Below, one piece after another: positions 34,239-42,751 of a DNA stretch of 64,000 nt. A program made the position numbers and the translations under genes. This DNA comes from Rhodoferax sp. (GTDB lineage Bacteria; Pseudomonadota; Gammaproteobacteria; Burkholderiales; Burkholderiaceae_C), in the NCBI GenBank assembly GCA_024236015.1, contig JACKLK010000001.1, positions 930,001 through 994,000 on the forward strand, written 5' to 3'. Within the stretch, counting starts at the first letter, position 1; each line of letters starts with the position of its first letter. Below the pieces are notes generated by a model. That model did no database searches. It saw only the letters and a program-made list of their open reading frames with translations, and was not told the DNA's origin.

Positions 34239-35516
34239 TCAGAACGACGTGGTGATCGCGTCGCACACGGTGTAGTGGTCGTCGACCAGGGGCATCCAGC
34301 GCCATTTGTCGAACGTGGTACAGGGATGGGAGATGCCCAGGCCGACCCGGTCACCGACCTGCAGGTCGATCGGCGTTCCGTCGGGCGTGCGCAGGTAGGC
34401 ATGCTGGTCGTTCAGTCCGGTGACCGCCCAATCGGACGGTGCCGGCAGCACCGATTCGCCGCCGTGGCGGCAGATCCAGACCGGGATCGGCATCGTCACG
34501 TCGAACGACAGGTCTCGCTTGCCGGCCGCCAGGATGGCCAGGCCCGGCTCGGGGCGCGACTGCACGGTGGCCCAGACCTCGAGCGCCGACTGCAGGCCGT
34601 GGCCGCAGGACAGGCGGGTGTTCATCACGCTCATCATGCGCTTGTAGTTGCCGTGGTCGTAGGTCACGTAACACCCCGAACGCAGCAGGGCGCGGACCGG
34701 GCGCGACAGTGCCGGACGCATGTGCCGCGCCACCAGGTCGAAGATCGACGAGCCGCCGGCACTGATGATGATCTCGGGATGGGCGAACATGCCGCCGGCA
34801 TCACACTCCTGCGCGACGGCGACGACCCGGGCCATCAGCGCGTCGGCCAGCTTCGTATCCTGCGCCGAGTCGCCCTTGGCCCACAGGCCCTCGTAACATT
34901 CGATGCCGACCAGCTGCGTCGCCTCGCTGGCGTGCAGCTGGTGGGCCAGCTGCTGTGCGCTGACCAGGTCGCGGCAACCCGTGCGCCCGCCGTCGAGCCC
35001 GACCTCGAGCAGGACCTCGAAGGCCTGCCCGGCGCGCGCGCGGCCGAACCATTGCTCGATCAGCTCGAGCTGGCGGATCGAGTCGACCAGGAACACGATG
35101 CGCAGGTCGGCAAACTGCCGGCGCAGCTGCACGATGGCCTCCAGGTCGGCATCGCTCAGCACCTGGTTGGCGATCAGGCAGTTGCGCACGCCGGCATCGA
35201 TGCCCACGCGTGCCTGGCCGACGGTGGCGAAGGTGATGCCCCAGGCGCCGGCCTGCAGCTGGCGCTGGAACAGCTGGGGCGACATCGTGGTCTTGCCGTG
35301 CGGCGCCATGTCGGCGCCGTGTTCGCGCGCGAAACCCTGCATCCAGTGCAGGTTGGCCGCCAGTGCATCGCGGCGGATCACGGCCAGCGGCAGCGGCAGG
35401 TCGCCGCGCAGCACGTTCCAGCCCTGGCTGCCGATGGCCGATCGGCGCAGCGGCGGCTGGTGGTGCGGGAAACCCTTGTAGCCGGAGTCGATCAGGGGGT
35501 CGGTGTAGTCAGGCAT
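34239..35516 (-). CDS. D-serine deaminase-like PLP enzyme (amino acid deaminase/DSD family)
   Basis: This 425-residue protein has the alanine-racemase-type N-terminal barrel with PLP lysine K75 in MAPHGKTTMSPQLF. The C-terminal D-serine dehydratase-like domain carries the Zn ligands H397 (ISHPCTTFDKW) and C418 (YTVCDAI). Family members deaminate D-serine or D-threonine or act as D-threonine aldolases. It follows the FadB-like gene by 44 bases, though the pathway link is not obvious. A much longer upstream reading frame is out of family and was rejected. Confidence 0.85.
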   Translation of the reverse strand: MPDYTDPLIDSGYKGFPHHQPPLRRSAIGSQGWNVLRGDLPLPLAVIRRDALAANLHWMQGFAREHGADMAPHGKTTMSPQLFQRQLQAGAWGITFATVGQARVGIDAGVRNCLIANQVLSDADLEAIVQLRRQFADLRIVFLVDSIRQLELIEQWFGRARAGQAFEVLLEVGLDGGRTGCRDLVSAQQLAHQLHASEATQLVGIECYEGLWAKGDSAQDTKLADALMARVVAVAQECDAGGMFAHPEIIISAGGSSIFDLVARHMRPALSRPVRALLRSGCYVTYDHGNYKRMMSVMNTRLSCGHGLQSALEVWATVQSRPEPGLAILAAGKRDLSFDVTMPIPVWICRHGGESVLPAPSDWAVTGLNDQHAYLRTPDGTPIDLQVGDRVGLGISHPCTTFDKWRWMPLVDDHYTVCDAITTSF

Positions 35517-35560
35517 GCGTGCTCCCGTATCGTGATCGGATGGCTTCCCGCGGGCGTGCT

Positions 35561-37711
35561 TCAGTACTGCGGCTGATGCCGGCGGATGGTGTCGCGTACC
35601 GCCTGCGGGACGGCAAAGCCGGGGCCGTGGTGCTGCGCCAGCGCATCGGCGCGTTGCAGGAACGTGTCGATGCCCATGCCGTAGATGAACTGCATCGCGC
35701 CGCCGGCCCAGGCCGGAAAGCCGATACCGAAGATCGAGCCGATGTTGGCATCGTGCACGGTGGTCAACACGCCTTCGTGCAGGCAACGTGCGGTCTCGAC
35801 GGCCTGGCGATACAACAACCGGTCCTTGACGTCCTGCAGGTCCCAGGCGTGGCCGGGCTTCTCGAACAGGCGCTGCAGTTCCGGCCACAGGCGCTTCCTG
35901 GAGTCCTTGTCGGCCGGGTAGTCGTAGAAACCGCCGCCGCCGGCACGACCGGGACGCTTGAACTCCTTGACCATGCGTTCGACCAGCAGCTCGCCGGGCG
36001 TGGCGGCATAGGTCCTGCCTTCCGCCGCATAGTCGGCGCGGGTCTGCTCGAGCACGTGCACGCTGAGCGACAGCGCCGTCTCGTCGAGCACCGCCAGCGG
36101 GCCGACCGGCATACCGCACTGGATGGCGGCGTTCTCGATCACCGGTGCCGGAATGCCTTCACCCAGCATGGCCGCACCTTCCATCACGTAGGTGCCGAAG
36201 GTGCGGCTGGTGTAGAACCCGCGTGCGTCGTTGACGACGATGGGAATCTTGCCCAGCGCCTGCACGTAGTCGAAGGCCCGCGCGACCGTCTCGTCGTCGG
36301 TCTGCGCGCCGCGGATGATCTCCACCAGCTTCATCTTGTCGACCGGGCTGAAGAAATGGATGCCGATGAATTTCTCCGGCCGGCCGCTGGCCTGGGCCAG
36401 GCCACCGATCGGCAGCGTCGAGGTGTTGCTGGCGAAGAAGCCGTTGTCGGCCAGCATGGGCTCGGCCTCGCGCGTGACCGTCGCCTTGAGCTCGCGTTGC
36501 TCGAACACCGCCTCGATGATCAGCTCGCTGCCCTGCAGGTCGCCGACATCGGCCGTCGGCGTGATGCGTGCGAGCAGTTCGGCCTGGTCGTGCGGCCCCA
36601 GCTGGCCCTTGTCGACCCGTGCCTGGGTGCGCAGCACGCTGTAGGCCTTGCCGGCATCGGCCTTGTCCTGGTTGACGTCCTTGAGCACGGTGGCAATGCC
36701 GCGACTGGCCTGCACGTAGGCAATGCCTGCGCCCATCATGCCGGCCCCCAGGATGCCGACCCGGGTCGGCCGGTAGCGGGGTACGCCCTTGGGCCGGGAG
36801 GCGCCGGACTTGATCGCATTGAGGTTGAAGAAAAAGGTGTTGACCATGTTCTTCGCCACCGGGTTCACGATCAACCGGGCGAGGTATCGGCTCTCGATGC
36901 GCAAGGCGGTGTCGAAATCGACCTGTGCACCTTCGACCATGGCTGCCAGTGCCGCCTCGGGGGCGGGGTAGAGGCCCCGCGATGTCTTCTTGAGCATGGC
37001 CGGCGCCACCGACAAGGCCTGCGCCAGCTTCGGGCTGCTGGGCAGGCCGCCGGGGATCCGGTAGTTCTTGTCGTCCCAGGGCTGGACCGCCACCGGATGC
37101 GCAGCGATCCAGGTCAGCGCGGCGGCACGCAGGGCGCCGGCGTCGGCCACCAGTTCGTCGACCAGGCCCATCTCGTGCGCCTGGCGCGGGTTGAACAGGC
37201 GGCTTTCGAGGATGTAGGGCTGGGCGCCCATCAGGCCGAGCAGCCGGACCATCTTGGTGATGCCCGATGCGCCGGGGATGAGCCCGAGCGTGACTTCGGG
37301 CAGGCCGAGCTGGATCTTCGGGTCGTCGACGGCGATGCGGCAATGCCCGACCAGAGCGACTTCCCAGCCGCCGCCCAGCGCGGCGCCGTTGAGGCAGCTG
37401 ACCACCGGCTTGCCCAGGGTCTCGAGGGTGCGGAAGTTCTTCTTGTTCTGCTCGATCTCGTGAAACACCGCACCCGCATCGGATGGCTGCAGGCGCATCA
37501 GGCCCTTGAGATCGGCGCCGGCGAAGAAGGTGGTCTTGGCCGAGGCCAGGATGATGCCGCGGATCGCGTCCTTGTCGCGCACCACCTGCTGCGTGACTGC
37601 GGTCAGGTCCTGCTGCCAGTCGCGGCACATGGTGTTGACCGGCGAGCCCGGTTCGTCGAAGGTGATGGTCGCGATGCCGTCGGCGTCGCATTCGTATCGA
37701 ATGGTTTTCAT
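35561..37711 (-). CDS. fadJ: 3-hydroxyacyl-CoA dehydrogenase/enoyl-CoA hydratase, FadB/FadJ-like
   Basis: This 716-residue bifunctional beta-oxidation enzyme hydrates enoyl-CoA and then oxidises 3-hydroxyacyl-CoA with NAD. The N-terminal hydratase domain has the catalytic glutamates E117 (LGGGWEVAL) and E139 (LGLPEVTLG). The dehydrogenase domain has the Rossmann motif GILGAGMMGAGIAY at about 319-332 and the catalytic H452 in IHFFSPVDKMK. The ATG at 37711 fits the family start. It lies 37 bases after the thiolase, forming a thiolase-hydratase/dehydrogenase operon. Confidence 0.93.
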   Translation of the reverse strand: MKTIRYECDADGIATITFDEPGSPVNTMCRDWQQDLTAVTQQVVRDKDAIRGIILASAKTTFFAGADLKGLMRLQPSDAGAVFHEIEQNKKNFRTLETLGKPVVSCLNGAALGGGWEVALVGHCRIAVDDPKIQLGLPEVTLGLIPGASGITKMVRLLGLMGAQPYILESRLFNPRQAHEMGLVDELVADAGALRAAALTWIAAHPVAVQPWDDKNYRIPGGLPSSPKLAQALSVAPAMLKKTSRGLYPAPEAALAAMVEGAQVDFDTALRIESRYLARLIVNPVAKNMVNTFFFNLNAIKSGASRPKGVPRYRPTRVGILGAGMMGAGIAYVQASRGIATVLKDVNQDKADAGKAYSVLRTQARVDKGQLGPHDQAELLARITPTADVGDLQGSELIIEAVFEQRELKATVTREAEPMLADNGFFASNTSTLPIGGLAQASGRPEKFIGIHFFSPVDKMKLVEIIRGAQTDDETVARAFDYVQALGKIPIVVNDARGFYTSRTFGTYVMEGAAMLGEGIPAPVIENAAIQCGMPVGPLAVLDETALSLSVHVLEQTRADYAAEGRTYAATPGELLVERMVKEFKRPGRAGGGGFYDYPADKDSRKRLWPELQRLFEKPGHAWDLQDVKDRLLYRQAVETARCLHEGVLTTVHDANIGSIFGIGFPAWAGGAMQFIYGMGIDTFLQRADALAQHHGPGFAVPQAVRDTIRRHQPQY

Positions 37712-37748
37712 TGCTGCGGGTTCGGGTCGGGTTGCAATGCAGTCGCGC

Positions 37749-38957
37749 TCAGACGCGCTCGACGATGGTCGCGATGCCCATGCCACCGCCAACGCACAGG
37801 GTGGCCAGTCCGTAACGCAGCTTGCGCCGGTGCAGTTCGTCGATCAGCGTGTTGAGGATCATCGCGCCGGTCGCGCCCAGCGGATGGCCCATGGCGATCG
37901 CGCCGCCGTTGACGTTGACCTTCTCGTGCGGCACGCCCATCTCCTTCATGAAGCGCATCGGCACGGCGGCAAAGGCCTCGTTGACCTCGAACAGGTCGAT
38001 CTGCTCGATCGTCATGCCGGCCTTGGCCAGCGCCTTGCGCGCGGCCGGCATCGGGCCGGTCAGCATGATGGTCGGGTCGGCGCCACTGAGCGCGGCGGCC
38101 ACGATGCGCGCGCGCGGCACGAAGCCGTGCGTCTTGCCGGCGGCCTCGGAGCCGATCAGGATGGCGGCGGCCCCGTCGACGATGCCCGAGGAGTTTCCGG
38201 CATGGTGCACGTGGTGGATGCGCTCGACCTGCGGGTAACGGCCCAGGGCCACCTGGTCGAAACCCATCGCGCCCATCTGCTCGAACGCGGGCCGCAGTGC
38301 GGCCAGGCCTTGCATCGTGGTGTGCGGCTTGATGAATTCGTCGGCGTCGAGGATGGTCTGGTCGAGGAAATCCTTGACCGGCACCACCGAGCCGGCGAAG
38401 AAGCCGCCTTCGCGCGCCCGCGCGGCCCGTTTCTGGCTCTCGAGCGCAAACGCATCGACGTCCTCGCGCGCAAACCCCTCGATGGTGGCGATCAGGTCGG
38501 CACCGATGCCCTGGGGCACGAAGGCGGTGGCACTGTTGGTCTCCGGATCCTGCGCCCAGGCGCCGCCGTCGGAGCCGATCGGCACCCGGCTCATGCTCTC
38601 GACCCCGCCGGCCACGACCAGGTCCTCCCAGCCCGAACGCACCTTCTGCGCCGCCATGTTGACCGCCTCCAGGCCGGAGGCGCAGAAACGGTTGAGCTGC
38701 ACGCCCGAACAGCGGAAGTCCCAGCCGGCCTTGAGCGCCGCCACCTTGGCGATCACCGATCCCTGCTCGCCGATGGGCGAGACGACGCCCATGACCACGT
38801 CATCGACCTGTGCGGTATCGAAGTCGTTGCGTCGTTGCAGTTCGGTCAGCACGCCGGCCAGCAGGTTGACCGGCTTGACCTCGTGCAGGCTGCCGTCTTT
38901 CTTGCCTTTGCCCCGGGGGGTGCGGATCGCGTCATAGACGAATGCTTCGGTGCTCAT
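37749..38957 (-). CDS. fadA: Acetyl-CoA C-acyltransferase (thiolase), FadA-like
   Basis: This 402-residue thiolase cleaves 3-ketoacyl-CoA to acetyl-CoA. The nucleophilic Cys92 is in NRFCASGLEA, NEAFA carries the oxyanion Asn, H358 is in AMGHPLGATG and C388 in LCVGGGMG. The sequence AFVYDAIRTPRGKGKKDGSL is typical of the FadI/FadA-type group in Burkholderiales. AGGAGA lies before the ATG. It is the first gene of the minus-strand beta-oxidation operon and diverges from an acyl-CoA dehydrogenase. Confidence 0.93.
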   Translation of the reverse strand: MSTEAFVYDAIRTPRGKGKKDGSLHEVKPVNLLAGVLTELQRRNDFDTAQVDDVVMGVVSPIGEQGSVIAKVAALKAGWDFRCSGVQLNRFCASGLEAVNMAAQKVRSGWEDLVVAGGVESMSRVPIGSDGGAWAQDPETNSATAFVPQGIGADLIATIEGFAREDVDAFALESQKRAARAREGGFFAGSVVPVKDFLDQTILDADEFIKPHTTMQGLAALRPAFEQMGAMGFDQVALGRYPQVERIHHVHHAGNSSGIVDGAAAILIGSEAAGKTHGFVPRARIVAAALSGADPTIMLTGPMPAARKALAKAGMTIEQIDLFEVNEAFAAVPMRFMKEMGVPHEKVNVNGGAIAMGHPLGATGAMILNTLIDELHRRKLRYGLATLCVGGGMGIATIVERV

Positions 38958-39037
38958 GGTGGCGTCTCCTGTGGGTCGATGGACTGGGCCGGCGCATGCA
39001 GCGCAAGGCACGCAACCGTGCCCGGGGCCCGCAAAAG

Positions 39038-39112
39038 AGTATAGGCATGCACGCCGGCCGGGCTGTCGCCCAGGTGCCGATGGCGCCTGTCCCGCCACCG
39101 GTGCGCTAGCAT
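39038..39112. promoter_or_regulatory. Divergent promoter region, thiolase and acyl-CoA dehydrogenase
   Basis: In the 206-base gap, a minus-strand TATACT (39038-39043) could be the -10 of the thiolase operon. A plus-strand TAGCAT (39107-39112) could serve the dehydrogenase, with a leader of about 45 bases. An 8-bp inverted repeat GGCCGGCG/CGCCGGCC (38987-38994, 39052-39059), each arm next to GCATGC-type sequence, brackets the minus-strand start region. -35 boxes are weak. Confidence 0.28.
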
Positions 39113-39163
39113 GGAGCCACCGAGGGGCGCCGTCGGCACCCCTGCCACACCACTGGACGCCCG

Positions 39164-40327
39164 ATGATCGAACGCACCCTCTACACCCCCGAACACATCG
39201 CGTTTCGCGACAGCTACCAGCGCTTCGCCGACAAGGAGATCGCCCCCCACCATGCGGCTTGGGAAGAGCAGGGCTACGTCGACCGCGCGGTATGGGAGAA
39301 GGCCGGCGCCAACGGCTTCCTGTGCATGACCATGCCCGAGGACTGCGGCGGTGCCGGCGCCGACCGGCTGTATGCGGTGGCCCAGATGGAGGTGAATGCC
39401 GCCGGCGGTTACAGCGGCATCGGATTCGGCCTGCACAACGAGATCGTCGCGCCTTATGTCGAGCGTTACGGCACGGCGGCCCAGAAGCAGAAATACCTGC
39501 CGGCCATGGCACGCGGCGAGATCATCGGCGCCATCGCGATGAGCGAGCCGGCGGCCGGCTCCGACCTGCAGGGCATCAAGACCGCCGCGGTGCGGCAGGA
39601 CGACGGCAGCTACCTGCTCAATGGCAGCAAGACCTTCATCACCAACGGCTGGCATGCCGACCTGGTCATCGTCGTGGCCAAGACCGATCCCACGGCTGGC
39701 GCGCACGGCATCAGCCTGCTGCTGGTCGAACGCGGCATGCCGGGTTTCGAGAAGGGCCAGCGGCTGAAGAAGCTCGGACTCAAGGCCCAGGACACCTCGG
39801 AGCTGTTCTTCGACAACGTGCGCGTGCCCGCCGAGCAGGTGCTCGGTGGCGAGGCGATGGTGGGCAAGGGTTTCGTCTGCCTGATGCAGGAGCTGCCCTG
39901 GGAACGGCTGCAGATCGCGATCGGCGCCGTCGCGTCGGCGCAGGCCGCGATCGACCAGACCATCGCCTATGTCAAGGAGCGCAAGGTCTTCGGTGGTACC
40001 GTGGCCGGTTTCCAGAACACCCGTTTCACGCTGGCCGAGTTGCAGACCGAGGTCCAGGTGGCGCGGGTGTTCGTCGACAAGTGCCTGGAGCTGGTGTTGC
40101 AGGAGAAGCTGGACACGGCCACCGCCAGCATGGCCAAGTACTGGTGCAGCGACCTGCAGTGCAAGGTCATGGACGAATGCCTGCAACTGTTCGGCGGATA
40201 CGGCTACATGTGGGAATACCCGATCACGCGCGCCTTCGCCGACGCGCGGGTGCAACGCATCTATGGCGGCACGAACGAGATCATGAAGGAGGTGATCACC
40301 CGGTCCATGGGCCTGGCCGGCAAATGA
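39164..40327 (+). CDS. Acyl-CoA dehydrogenase
   Basis: This 387-residue FAD enzyme forms the 2,3-double bond of acyl-CoA and passes electrons to ETF. It has TMPEDCGGAGADRLYAVAQ, the SAM-loop IAMSEPAAGSD, and the C-terminal QLFGGYGYMWEYPITRAF and RIYGGTNEIMKE. YGGT in place of YEGT plus E247 in QELPWERLQIAIG indicates the LCAD/isovaleryl type, with the base on the internal helix. With the divergent thiolase and FadJ-like genes it completes a beta-oxidation set. Confidence 0.92.
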   Translation: MIERTLYTPEHIAFRDSYQRFADKEIAPHHAAWEEQGYVDRAVWEKAGANGFLCMTMPEDCGGAGADRLYAVAQMEVNAAGGYSGIGFGLHNEIVAPYVERYGTAAQKQKYLPAMARGEIIGAIAMSEPAAGSDLQGIKTAAVRQDDGSYLLNGSKTFITNGWHADLVIVVAKTDPTAGAHGISLLLVERGMPGFEKGQRLKKLGLKAQDTSELFFDNVRVPAEQVLGGEAMVGKGFVCLMQELPWERLQIAIGAVASAQAAIDQTIAYVKERKVFGGTVAGFQNTRFTLAELQTEVQVARVFVDKCLELVLQEKLDTATASMAKYWCSDLQCKVMDECLQLFGGYGYMWEYPITRAFADARVQRIYGGTNEIMKEVITRSMGLAGK

Positions 40328-40385
40328 CGACCGGCCGACGGCCCGCGCCCGTCGCGCCTGCGCCAGTGCGGCACGGCCGCAGCGG

Positions 40386-40414
40386 TTCACGCCAGGGGCC
40401 GATGGGTTTACAGT
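40386..40414 (+). promoter_or_regulatory. Promoter of GST gene, leaderless geometry
   Basis: TTCACG (40386-40391) and TACAGT (40409-40414) are 17 bases apart, and the ATG follows the -10 box after exactly six bases (GGGCCC). No ribosome-binding site is present between them. Confidence 0.45.
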
Positions 40415-40420
40415 GGGCCC

Positions 40421-41167
40421 ATGCGTGACCGATACGAATTGCACTACTGGCCGTCGATCCAGGGCCGCGGCGAATTTGTCCGGCTGGCCTTCGAGGCTGC
40501 CGGCGTGGATTATGCGGACGTGGCGCGGACACAGGGCGTGCCGAACTCCGGCATGCCGGCCCTGCTGGACTGGAAGCACGATGGCGTGTTGCCCACGCCA
40601 CCATTCGCGCCGCCGGTGCTGCGGCACGGCAAGCGTGTCATCGCGCAGACCGCCGCCATCCTGATGTACCTCGGCCCCCGGCTGGGCCTGGTCGGGCGGG
40701 GCGAGACGGCGCGGCTGTGGACGCACCAGATCCAGCTGACCATAGCCGACGCGGTGACCGAGGCGCACGACACCCACCATCCGATTTCCGGCGCCTTGTA
40801 TTACGAAGACCAGCAGGCCGAGGCCCGCAGGCGGGCCCAGGACTTCCGCAGCAACCGCCTGCCCAAATACCTGGCCTGGTTCGAGGCCATTCTCGCGCGC
40901 AACAAGGTCAACGACGGCGCCGACCGGCTGCACCTGGTCGGTGGCCGGCTCAGTTATGCCGACCTGTCCCTGTTCCAGCTGGTCGAGGGTTGCCTGTACG
41001 CGTTTCCCCATGCCACCAGCGCGGCGCTGGACGATGCACCGCTGGTGCTGCGGCTGCACGACGAGGTTGCGCGCAACCGCCGCCTGGCGCTTTACCTGCG
41101 CAGCGAACGCCGCATCGCGTTCAACGAAGACGGCATCTTCCGGCGTTATCCCGAACTGGACCGCTGA
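40421..41167 (+). CDS. Glutathione S-transferase family protein
   Basis: This 248-residue protein begins with the thioredoxin-like domain YELHYWPSIQGRGEFVRLAFEAAG, where Tyr9 or Ser12 could activate glutathione as in the mu/pi/sigma classes. VIAQTAAILMYLG supplies the conserved cis-Pro/Gln-Thr region. The C-terminal helical domain contains VGGRLSYADLSLFQLVEGC, the GST N-capping box. Substrate unknown. It looks monocistronic and converges on the mtfA gene. Confidence 0.85.
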   Translation: MRDRYELHYWPSIQGRGEFVRLAFEAAGVDYADVARTQGVPNSGMPALLDWKHDGVLPTPPFAPPVLRHGKRVIAQTAAILMYLGPRLGLVGRGETARLWTHQIQLTIADAVTEAHDTHHPISGALYYEDQQAEARRRAQDFRSNRLPKYLAWFEAILARNKVNDGADRLHLVGGRLSYADLSLFQLVEGCLYAFPHATSAALDDAPLVLRLHDEVARNRRLALYLRSERRIAFNEDGIFRRYPELDR

Positions 41168-41179
41168 CGCCGCGGCAGT

Positions 41180-42070
41180 TCACCAGCTCAGCGGATCGAC
41201 GCAGTAATACTGGCGCAGCTGCGCGAACAGGGCCGGGTGTTCCTGTGCCATGCGCTGCGCCTGCTCGAAGAACGCCTCCGAGGCCACCGCGAAGAACTCG
41301 CCCGGATTGGTTGCGCCATAGTCGCTGAGCAGGCCGCCCGCGTGGCCGGCGGCGACCCGCTGCTGCAAGGCGGCGAACTCGTCGCCGAACACCCGGGACC
41401 AGTCGCGGTAGGAGCGCCGGCTGCCCAGGGCCGGTGCCCCGTTGGCCTGGCCGCTTTCCTGGTCGAGCTGGTGCGCGAACTCGTGGATCACGACATTGCG
41501 CCCGTCGCCCGGGTCGGAAATGCCGTTTTCCACGTCCTGCCAGGACAGGATGACCTGGCCTTGCGACCAGGATTCGCCGGACAACACCTGGCGCAGGTCC
41601 TGGATCACGCCCATGCCCACCGGCTGTGCGCGCGCGACGACGAACGGCCCCGGGTAGACCAGGATCTGCCGCAGGCTGGGGAAATACCCGGCGTCGCGGT
41701 TGAGCAGCAGCACGCAGGCCTGGGCCGCGATCGTGACCCGCATCGCGTCGGTCAGCGCGATGCCGCCACAGGCGATGAACGGCTTTTCGGCCAGGAACAC
41801 CTGGATGTGCGCCTTGAGCTGCAGTTGCAGGTCGGCCGGCAGGCGCTGCACGAAAGGCAGGCGCTGCAGCACCGCGCGCCAGGGAGCCGGGAAGGGCCGG
41901 GCGCGCAACCGCGCGCGACGGCGCTCCAGCAACCAGGGGCGGGCCAGCAACCAGACCACGAAGGCCAGCGCGAGCAGGGAAAAGATCAGGAAGGACAAGG
42001 GACCGTGGGGCGGGTGATCGGTTGTTGCAGCACATGGGTGCGATCGCGCCGCTTGCAATGGCTTCGGCAT
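41180..42070 (-). CDS. mtfA: MtfA-like M90 zinc peptidase
   Basis: MtfA is a cytosolic aminopeptidase that in E. coli binds the repressor Mlc and so affects glucose uptake. The zinc motif IHEFAHQLD (HExxH) and the following GGLLSDYGATNPGEFFAVASEAFFE with the third ligand Glu are clear. The ATG at 42070 gives 296 residues, including a short hydrophobic segment (LSFLIFSLLALAFVVWLL). A TTG at 41998 would give 272, closer to E. coli MtfA (265). If the longer form is right it is membrane-anchored. Its promoter region overlaps the tetR operator. Confidence 0.83.
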   Translation of the reverse strand: MPKPLQAARSHPCAATTDHPPHGPLSFLIFSLLALAFVVWLLARPWLLERRRARLRARPFPAPWRAVLQRLPFVQRLPADLQLQLKAHIQVFLAEKPFIACGGIALTDAMRVTIAAQACVLLLNRDAGYFPSLRQILVYPGPFVVARAQPVGMGVIQDLRQVLSGESWSQGQVILSWQDVENGISDPGDGRNVVIHEFAHQLDQESGQANGAPALGSRRSYRDWSRVFGDEFAALQQRVAAGHAGGLLSDYGATNPGEFFAVASEAFFEQAQRMAQEHPALFAQLRQYYCVDPLSW

Positions 42071-42123
42071 GCCGGGACCCGCAGGCATTGTCCGGCCTGC
42101 GACAGCGACGCGCCATTTTTCCG

Positions 42124-42152
42124 TTGACACTAGACCGACCGGTCTATAGAGT
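42124..42152 (+). promoter_or_regulatory. tetR promoter with palindromic operator
   Basis: A perfect -35 TTGACA (42124-42129) and a TAGAGT -10 (42147-42152) have a 17-base spacer. The spacer is almost entirely filled by the inverted repeat TAGACC-GACC-GGTCTA (42131-42146). Repressor bound there would block RNA polymerase. On the minus strand TTGGGG (42171-42166) and TATAGA (42148-42143), also 17 apart, could serve the divergent mtfA gene, so both directions may share the operator. The TAGACC/GGTCTA half-sites recall those described for NemR-type repressors. Confidence 0.75.
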
Positions 42153-42160
42153 ACGGCCCC

Positions 42161-42751
42161 ATGGACCCCAACCCGACCCGCGAACGCCTGATCGCCGCGA
42201 TGAGCGACCTGCTCGAGCGCCGCGGCTTCCATGGCGTGGGCCTGAGCGAGCTGCTGGCCCAGGCCCAGGCCCCCAAGGGCGTGCTGTACCACCATTTCCC
42301 CGGCGGCAAGACCGCGCTGGCGGTGGCGGCGATCGAGGCCATCGCCGCACGGATCGCCGACAGCCTGGAACGCCTGATGCACCAGCAGCCTGATCCGATT
42401 CCGGCACTGCATGGCTGGATCGCGTCGGCCCAGCGCCGGCTCGATGCCAGCGGATTCGAACGGGGTTGCCCGCTGGCCACGGTCGCGCTCGAATCCACGG
42501 CCGACGACGTCGCGCTGCGTACGGCACTGGCCCGCGCATTTGCCGACATCCGCGGCCGCATCGCGGCGGCCCTGGCCGGCGCCGGCGTGCCCGAGCCGCG
42601 TGCACGTGGATTGGCCAGCCTGATGGTCGCCGCCTACGAAGGCGGCCTGTTGCAGGCCCGCGTGGCCGGCAGCGGCGAGCCCATGGCGCTGGCCACGCAA
42701 ACCTTGCTCGAACTGTTGCAGAACACCCCATCGACCGGAAAACCGACATGA
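42161..42751 (+). CDS. TetR/AcrR-family repressor
   Basis: The 196-residue regulator has an N-terminal helix-turn-helix (RERLIAAMSDLLERRGFHGV ending with VLYHHFPGGKTAL, about residues 7-53). The C-terminal ligand domain includes C103 in GFERGCPLATVALES. The Gly-Cys position matches the conserved cysteine of the NemR-like group, where it senses electrophiles. The operator in its own promoter implies autorepression. Its stop overlaps the following hydrolase gene by 4 bases, so that enzyme is presumably the regulated target. The inducer is unknown. Confidence 0.9.
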   Translation: MDPNPTRERLIAAMSDLLERRGFHGVGLSELLAQAQAPKGVLYHHFPGGKTALAVAAIEAIAARIADSLERLMHQQPDPIPALHGWIASAQRRLDASGFERGCPLATVALESTADDVALRTALARAFADIRGRIAAALAGAGVPEPRARGLASLMVAAYEGGLLQARVAGSGEPMALATQTLLELLQNTPSTGKPT

